The position numbers were made by a program, and so were the translations under genes. Positions 59,482-64,000 of a DNA stretch of 64,000 bases are shown piece by piece. Under the pieces are notes generated by a model. It ran no database searches. It had not been told where the DNA came from and worked only from the letters and a program-made list of their open reading frames with translations. Every line of letters starts with the position of its first letter. The first letter of the stretch is position 1. The DNA comes from Halosolutus halophilus (GTDB taxonomy: Archaea > Halobacteriota > Halobacteria > Halobacteriales > Natrialbaceae): assembly GCF_022869805.1 (NCBI RefSeq), contig NZ_CP094974.1, positions 4,650,001 through 4,714,000 on the forward strand, in the 5' to 3' direction.

Positions 59482-60411
59482 TCACATCGACCTCGCTTTG
59501 ATCAGCAGTTCCTCGGGATCCGCCGGTCCGTCGAGTTCCTCGACATCGTCGGCGAGCACGTACCGGCCGAAGGTCGGGCCCTCGATGCGGTAGTAGGTGC
59601 CGACGACCTTCTCGCGGATCTCGTCGGCGACGACGGTGGTATCGAGCGCGTCCATCGCCATGTCCTTGGCCTCTTCGAGGCTGATCCCGGTCAGGTCCTC
59701 GGTGGCCTCCTTGTCGAAGATGACCTCGTGGGCGTCGATGCCGTCGTCGACGACGGCTTTGATCCGGAGGTCGAACTCGCCCTCGCCCTCGCCGTGTTCG
59801 TTACAGCGGCCGTTCTGGAGCACCCGGGTGCAGTCCTCCTCGGGGCAGCGCTTGATGAGGCCACTGCCGCTTTGCATGTCCACGAGTGCACCCTCGATCT
59901 CGCTGGTGTCGTCGCCGACCTCGATGTCCTCGTCGAGTTCTTCGATGACGGTCGTCGAGTTGAGTTTGACCGAGTACCGGCCCTGGTACTCGTCGGTGAC
60001 GACGTTTCGGAGTTCGTAGACGCCGCCCTCGTCGAGGGTCGGGAGGTCGGATTTCGCCCACTTGGTGAACTTGATCGTCCCCGTCGGATCGCCCAGCAGG
60101 CCGACCTGTGCGACGGCGTCGCTGCGGGGATCCCAGAGTTCGATGACCTTCGCCGTGAGGTCGATCCACTGCTCCGACTCGTCGACGTCCTCGATCTGGA
60201 CCGCCTCGCTCGACCCGCTCGAGAGGTCGTCCCGATCGAGGCCCGCCTCGTCGAGGTAGTGGTTGGTGACGCTCCGGCGCGCCTCGTCGATCGGGACCTT
60301 GTACTCGTCGACGAGCGTTCGAAGGCGCTGTTCGACGTCGTCGACGCTCAGGTCGAGGTGGTCCGAAAACTGGTCGTGTATGTCGTCCGCGTGCTGTCGT
60401 ACGTCGCTCAT
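59482..60411 (-). CDS. rpa3: Replication protein A, Rpa3 type
   Basis: 309 residues from ATG 60411. SDVRQHADDIHDQFSDHLDL opens an N-terminal helical domain, followed by one OB fold (about 85-165; DLTAKVIELWDPRSDAVAQV), a zinc-binding module CPEEDCTRVLQNGRCNEH (about 190), and a second OB-like domain ending near LADDVEEL. It binds single-stranded DNA together with Rpap3. This second RPA lies 53 kb from rpa2 in the window. Confidence 0.92.
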   Translation of the reverse strand: MSDVRQHADDIHDQFSDHLDLSVDDVEQRLRTLVDEYKVPIDEARRSVTNHYLDEAGLDRDDLSSGSSEAVQIEDVDESEQWIDLTAKVIELWDPRSDAVAQVGLLGDPTGTIKFTKWAKSDLPTLDEGGVYELRNVVTDEYQGRYSVKLNSTTVIEELDEDIEVGDDTSEIEGALVDMQSGSGLIKRCPEEDCTRVLQNGRCNEHGEGEGEFDLRIKAVVDDGIDAHEVIFDKEATEDLTGISLEEAKDMAMDALDTTVVADEIREKVVGTYYRIEGPTFGRYVLADDVEELDGPADPEELLIKARSM

Positions 60412-60642
60412 GGTGTCACGCCTCCTCCTTGGTTTCACTGGGAGGCATACGCCGTTTCGTTCCCGATCGTATTTAAACTGCCGCCACCGGAGCGAAAGTG
60501 AAACCGACTCCGCGTTACCGCCGGAAGAGGCCGACTCGATGGGTATCTGGGGTGCTCTCGTCCCGACGATGTGGCCGTTGCCCGAACGCCGTTTCCCGTA
60601 CGTTCCGTACCTGTTTTCGTGCTGGCCGTTCACGGTCCGGGC

Positions 60643-61626
60643 ATGGACGTTGGACTCATGGTGACGGCCTTCGGCGACGTGGACCTGGCCGATGTCGCCG
60701 TTCGAGCGGAGAAGCGGGGCTACGACGCGGTCTGGGTCGGCGAACTCTGGGGTGCGAGCGGGACCGTCCAGGTGACGGAGATGGCCTGTCGGACCGACTC
60801 GATCGATCTCGGGACGGCGATCCTGAACGTCTACTCCCGGTCGCCGGCCGTCCTCGCGATGACCGCGGCGTCGCTCCAGGACGCGTCGGACGGGCGGTTC
60901 ACGCTGGGCCTGGGGACGAGCACCCCGAAGGCGGTCGAGGACCTCCACGGAATGTCGTTCGATCGGCCGGTGCGACGGGCCCACGAGACGATCGAGATCG
61001 TCCGAGAACTGACCGCAGGTACCGGCGACCCGGTCGCCTACGACGGCGAGGTCCTCGAGGTCGCGGATTTCCCGTCGATCGACGCGGACGTGCCGATCTA
61101 TCACGCGGGCCTCGGCCCGGCGAACCGACGGGTGGTCGGGCGACTCTGTGACGGCTGGATCCCGCACAACATTCCGTTCTCCGAACTCGACGAGGCGTTC
61201 GAGGTCGTCGCTGACGCGGCGCGAGAGCGCGACCGCGACCCGGCGGAGATCACGATCGCTCCCTACGTCCCCTCGGTCGTCAGTGACGATCCCGCCGAGG
61301 CGCGAGACGTGCTCCGGCAACACCTCGCCTACTACGTCGGGAGCGGCGAGGGATACCGCCGGGCGGTCGCGACGCGCTTCCCCGAGGCGGCCGATCGGAT
61401 CGCCGAGGCATGGCGCGACGGCGAGAAACGGGTGGCTGCCGGGGCCGTCACGGACGAGATGGTCGCCGACCTCGGCGTCGCGGGGACGCCCGACGGTGCC
61501 CGCGAACAACTCCGGACACTCGTCTCGGAGACCGAGATCGACCATCCGATCGTCGTGATCCCCGAACCCGCCTCGAGCGACCAGACCGAACGGACGATCG
61601 ACGCGCTCGCGCCCGACCGGGCGTAG
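60643..61626 (+). CDS. LLM-class F420-type oxidoreductase
   Basis: 327 residues from ATG 60643. Luciferase-like barrel: DVGLMVTAFGDVDLADVAV, GYDAVWVGELWGASGTVQVT, IDLGTAILNVYSRSPAVLAM, LGLGTSTPKAVEDLHGM, DVPIYHAGLGPANRRVVGRL and DGWIPHNIPFSELDEAFEVV. The family in archaea uses coenzyme F420 rather than FMN (for example methylene-H4MPT reductase or alcohol dehydrogenases). Substrate unknown. Transcribed away from rpa3. Confidence 0.9.
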   Translation: MDVGLMVTAFGDVDLADVAVRAEKRGYDAVWVGELWGASGTVQVTEMACRTDSIDLGTAILNVYSRSPAVLAMTAASLQDASDGRFTLGLGTSTPKAVEDLHGMSFDRPVRRAHETIEIVRELTAGTGDPVAYDGEVLEVADFPSIDADVPIYHAGLGPANRRVVGRLCDGWIPHNIPFSELDEAFEVVADAARERDRDPAEITIAPYVPSVVSDDPAEARDVLRQHLAYYVGSGEGYRRAVATRFPEAADRIAEAWRDGEKRVAAGAVTDEMVADLGVAGTPDGAREQLRTLVSETEIDHPIVVIPEPASSDQTERTIDALAPDRA

Positions 61627-61740
61627 CAGACGCGCGAAGACGGAGTCGTCAGTCGCTCCGCACCGGCGTCCACCGGTGCCATACTTCTTTCAGAAGGAGT
61701 CACGAAACGATTCTGTTCACCGATACCGTCCACCCACGGA

Positions 61741-61758
61741 GGTGAACCTGTCTTCACC
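61741..61758. promoter_or_regulatory. Inverted repeat ahead of nadA, candidate operator
   Basis: GGTGAA (61741-61746), a 6-base gap, and TTCACC (61753-61758) form a perfect dyad 128 bases ahead of the nadA start. A regulator of NAD synthesis could bind here; none is proven in the window. Confidence 0.4.
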
Positions 61759-61885
61759 GCTGAAAAACGGACGGCTGGTTTTCGGACGTTGCATCACTCG
61801 GTAGTATCTTCTCAGATTCGCCTTTCGAAGGAAAAAGTTATTCAATAGGCGGGACTGACGTGTGGACAATCACAGGTGACGTGAA

Positions 61886-63019
61886 ATGGTCAAGATGGAA
61901 ACGGCGGAGCTGGAGACCGACCTGAGTCTGTTCAAGTACGACAACCTCGAGCAGTTGCCGCCCCGGTATCGGGACCTCGAGGCCGAAGAACGGACCGAAC
62001 GTATCGAAGCGGCACTCGAGGAACTCGGCGACGACGTCGTGATCCTCGGACACAACTACCAGCGACGCGAGATCGTCGAGCACGCCGACTTCGTCGGTGA
62101 CTCCTACCAGCTCTCGACGGAGGCGGCGAACGCGGACGCCGAGTACGTGATCTTCGGCGGCGTCACGTTCATGGCCGAGAGCGCGGACATCATCACCGAC
62201 GACGACCAGACCGTCATCCTCCCGAGCATGGAGGCGTCGTGTCCGATGGCCGGGATGGCCGAGGCCCTTCAGGTCGACAGCGCGTGGGCCGAGATCACCG
62301 CGGCCGCGCCCGAAGCAGACATCGTCCCGATCACCTACATGAACTCCTACGCGGACCTGAAGGCCTTCTGTGCGAGCCAGGGCGGCCTCGTCTGCACCTC
62401 CTCGAACGCGCACGAGGCGTTCGAGTACGCCTTCGAGAGGGGTGACAAGGTCCTCTTCTTGCCCGACAAACACCTCGGGGAGAACACGGCCCACCGACTG
62501 GGCATGGAAGACGAAATCGCCGAGTGGGACCCGTGGGATCCCGACGGGAAAGACGCCGACGAAGTCGCCGAGAGCGACATCATCCTCTGGGACGGCTACT
62601 GCCAGGTCCACGAGCGGTTCCGCGAGGACCACGTCGAGGCGATTCGCGCCGAACACGACGACGCGAAGGTCGTCGTCCACCCCGAATGTCGACGCGAGGT
62701 CGTCGAGGCCGCCGACAGGGCCGGCTCGACGGCGACGATCTGCGAGACGATCGAAACGGCCGACCCCGGCGAAACGTGGGCGATCGGCACCGAGATCCAC
62801 CTCACCGAGCACCTCCAGCGCTGGTACCCCGAGGTGAACGTGCTGCCGCTGTGTGGCGACGCGTGCATGGACTGCAACGCCATGCGTCAGATCGACCCCA
62901 ACTACCTCACCTGGGTGCTGGAAGAACTGGTCGAGGGACGTGAACGCAACGTAATCGAGGTCGCCCCCGAGGAGAAAGAGCTCGCGGAACTGGCGCTCGA
63001 TCGAATGCTCGAGATCTGA
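61886..63019 (+). CDS. nadA: Quinolinate synthase
   Basis: 377 residues. ILGHNYQRREIVEHADFVGD (substrate site), VIFGGVTFMAESADII, the first cluster Cys in EASCPMAGMAE, TYMNSYADLKAFC, VCTSSNAHEAFEYA, VVHPECRREVVEAAD (a second ligand Cys) and PLCGDACMDCNAMRQI (third ligand region). It condenses iminoaspartate and dihydroxyacetone phosphate to quinolinate with a 4Fe-4S cluster. nadB starts four bases after the stop. A TATA-like GTTATTCAATA lies at about 61828. Confidence 0.96.
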   Translation: MVKMETAELETDLSLFKYDNLEQLPPRYRDLEAEERTERIEAALEELGDDVVILGHNYQRREIVEHADFVGDSYQLSTEAANADAEYVIFGGVTFMAESADIITDDDQTVILPSMEASCPMAGMAEALQVDSAWAEITAAAPEADIVPITYMNSYADLKAFCASQGGLVCTSSNAHEAFEYAFERGDKVLFLPDKHLGENTAHRLGMEDEIAEWDPWDPDGKDADEVAESDIILWDGYCQVHERFREDHVEAIRAEHDDAKVVVHPECRREVVEAADRAGSTATICETIETADPGETWAIGTEIHLTEHLQRWYPEVNVLPLCGDACMDCNAMRQIDPNYLTWVLEELVEGRERNVIEVAPEEKELAELALDRMLEI

Positions 63020-63023
63020 TTCC

Positions 63024-64000
63024 ATGACCGAGACTCCACCAGACGCCCACACGGACGGGGATACGAACGCGGAGACCGCGGACGTCCTCGTCGTCGGCAG
63101 CGGGATCGCCGGCTGTGCGGCGGCCCTCGCGGCCGCCCGGGAGGGTGCCGAGGTGCTCCTGATGACCAAGGCCGAGCGGCCCGACGACGCCAGCACCGAC
63201 TGGGCACAGGGCGGCATCTCGACCACCCGCGGCGACCCGGAGAGCCTCAAAGCGGACATCCTCGAGGCCAGCGACTGGACGGCCGATCCCGACGCCGTCG
63301 ACGTCCTCGTCGCGGACGCCGACGACGCCGTCGAGGACGTCCTGCTCGACACGCTCGGGATCGGCTTCGACGAGTCCGCGGACGGCGAGTTCGACTACAC
63401 CCGCGAGGCTGCCCACTCCGAGTCCCGCATCCTCCACGTCGACGCCGCGACCGGGTCGCACATCCTCCGACCGTTCCTGAACCACGTCGACGACCACGAT
63501 CGGATCGAGGTGCGCCAGGACACCGCCGCGCTCGAGTTGATCACCCACGAGGGCCGCGTCCACGGCGTGGTAAGCGACGACGAACCGACGGGCAAGCCGA
63601 TCTACGCCGGCGCGACGATCCTCGCGACCGGCGGGATCGGCGCGCTCTACACCCGATCGACCAACCCGGACGACGCGACCGGCGACGGCATCGCCATGGC
63701 CGCGCTCGCGGGTGCGGACGTCGAGGATCTCGAGTACATCCAGTTCCACCCGACGGCCTACGATGGCGACGATCCCTTCCTGCTCTCGGAGGCACTTCGG
63801 GGGGAGGGCGCAGTACTGCGAAATGGCGACGGCGAGCAGTTCATGGCGGACTACCACCCGCAGGGCGACCTCGCACCGCGGGACGTCGTCGCCCGTGCGG
63901 TCGAGACCGAACGCGAAGCGACCGGGGAGGTCGTCCTCGACGTGAGTCCGCTCGAGTTCGAGGCCGAGTATCCGGACATCGCCGACACGTGTCGCGATCG
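63024..64000 (+). CDS. nadB: L-aspartate oxidase, 5' part (runs off the window)
   Basis: 325 residues are visible without a stop. FAD-binding motif VLVVGSGIAGCAAALAAARE, WAQGGISTTRGDPESLKADI, the substrate loop AAHSESRILHVDAATGSHIL, ILATGGIGALYTRSTNPDDA, FHPTAYDGDDPFLLSEALRG and PRDVVARAVETE match the flavoprotein family. It oxidises aspartate to iminoaspartate for NadA. Four-base spacing to nadA implies co-transcription; nadC would be expected next. Confidence 0.95.
   Translation, partial: MTETPPDAHTDGDTNAETADVLVVGSGIAGCAAALAAAREGAEVLLMTKAERPDDASTDWAQGGISTTRGDPESLKADILEASDWTADPDAVDVLVADADDAVEDVLLDTLGIGFDESADGEFDYTREAAHSESRILHVDAATGSHILRPFLNHVDDHDRIEVRQDTAALELITHEGRVHGVVSDDEPTGKPIYAGATILATGGIGALYTRSTNPDDATGDGIAMAALAGADVEDLEYIQFHPTAYDGDDPFLLSEALRGEGAVLRNGDGEQFMADYHPQGDLAPRDVVARAVETEREATGEVVLDVSPLEFEAEYPDIADTCRD

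Overview
The window is chromosomal DNA from a halophilic archaeon (class Halobacteria). The evidence is very acidic proteins, a high G+C content, TATA-box promoters about 25-30 bases ahead of leaderless starts, a type-A archaeal RNase P RNA, tRNA genes with bulge-helix-bulge introns, and gene sets typical of haloarchaea: rpa2-histone-HDAC, rpa3-rpap3, NAD-dependent glucose-6-phosphate dehydrogenase (azf), mptD and DUF5789/DUF5790-type proteins. The richness in GATC/CGATCG strings suggests, but does not prove, a Natrialbaceae-like lineage.

Layout. 1-9.9 kb is mostly core: an AMMECR1 protein, RNase P RNA, a PQQ-repeat lipoprotein, tRNA-Arg, the rpa2/histone/histone deacetylase cluster, the CCA-adding enzyme and an intron-containing tRNA-Asn. 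9.9-17.3 kb is accessory: a stop-interrupted PD-(D/E)XK endonuclease gene directly behind tRNA-Asn, moaB, intron-containing tRNA-Met, small zinc-finger proteins, an AbrB-like gene broken by one TAG, a tRNA-like remnant, an A+T-richer methyltransferase, a type IV pilin and over 1 kb of non-coding DNA with insertion-sequence relics. 17.6-39.6 kb is largely core metabolism and surface proteins: MmgE/PrpD with a ComA-like synthase, secreted DUF proteins, MBL hydrolase, metallophosphoesterase, a uracil-DNA glycosylase without cysteines, PadR regulator, cold-shock protein, queuosine/archaeosine precursor transporter, M29 aminopeptidase, cupredoxin, azf, mptD, creatininase-family amidohydrolase and an ABC exporter.

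39.7-47.8 kb is a second accessory region. It begins at tRNA-Val, whose 3' end is repeated three times, continues with a very large Eco57I-type DNA methyltransferase, and passes tRNA-Phe into relics of insertion elements. One of these inverted-repeat pairs encloses a single Tat-exported protein gene. 48.3-64 kb returns to metabolism: an ATP-grasp ligase, two aldo/keto reductases, ferredoxin, PEBP lipoprotein, cupin, alpha/beta hydrolase, SDR, tRNA-His (again with a copied 3' end), the rpa3-rpap3 operon, an F420-type LLM oxidoreductase, and the nadA-nadB pair for NAD synthesis, with nadB running off the end.

Recurring themes are tRNA 3'-end duplications without a recognisable integrase (Val, His, weakly Arg), several genes broken by one stop or one-base shift, and a family of palindromic repeats that lie between genes and also appear to have inserted in frame into the ABC exporter. 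No CRISPR array, rRNA operon or intact transposase was seen.
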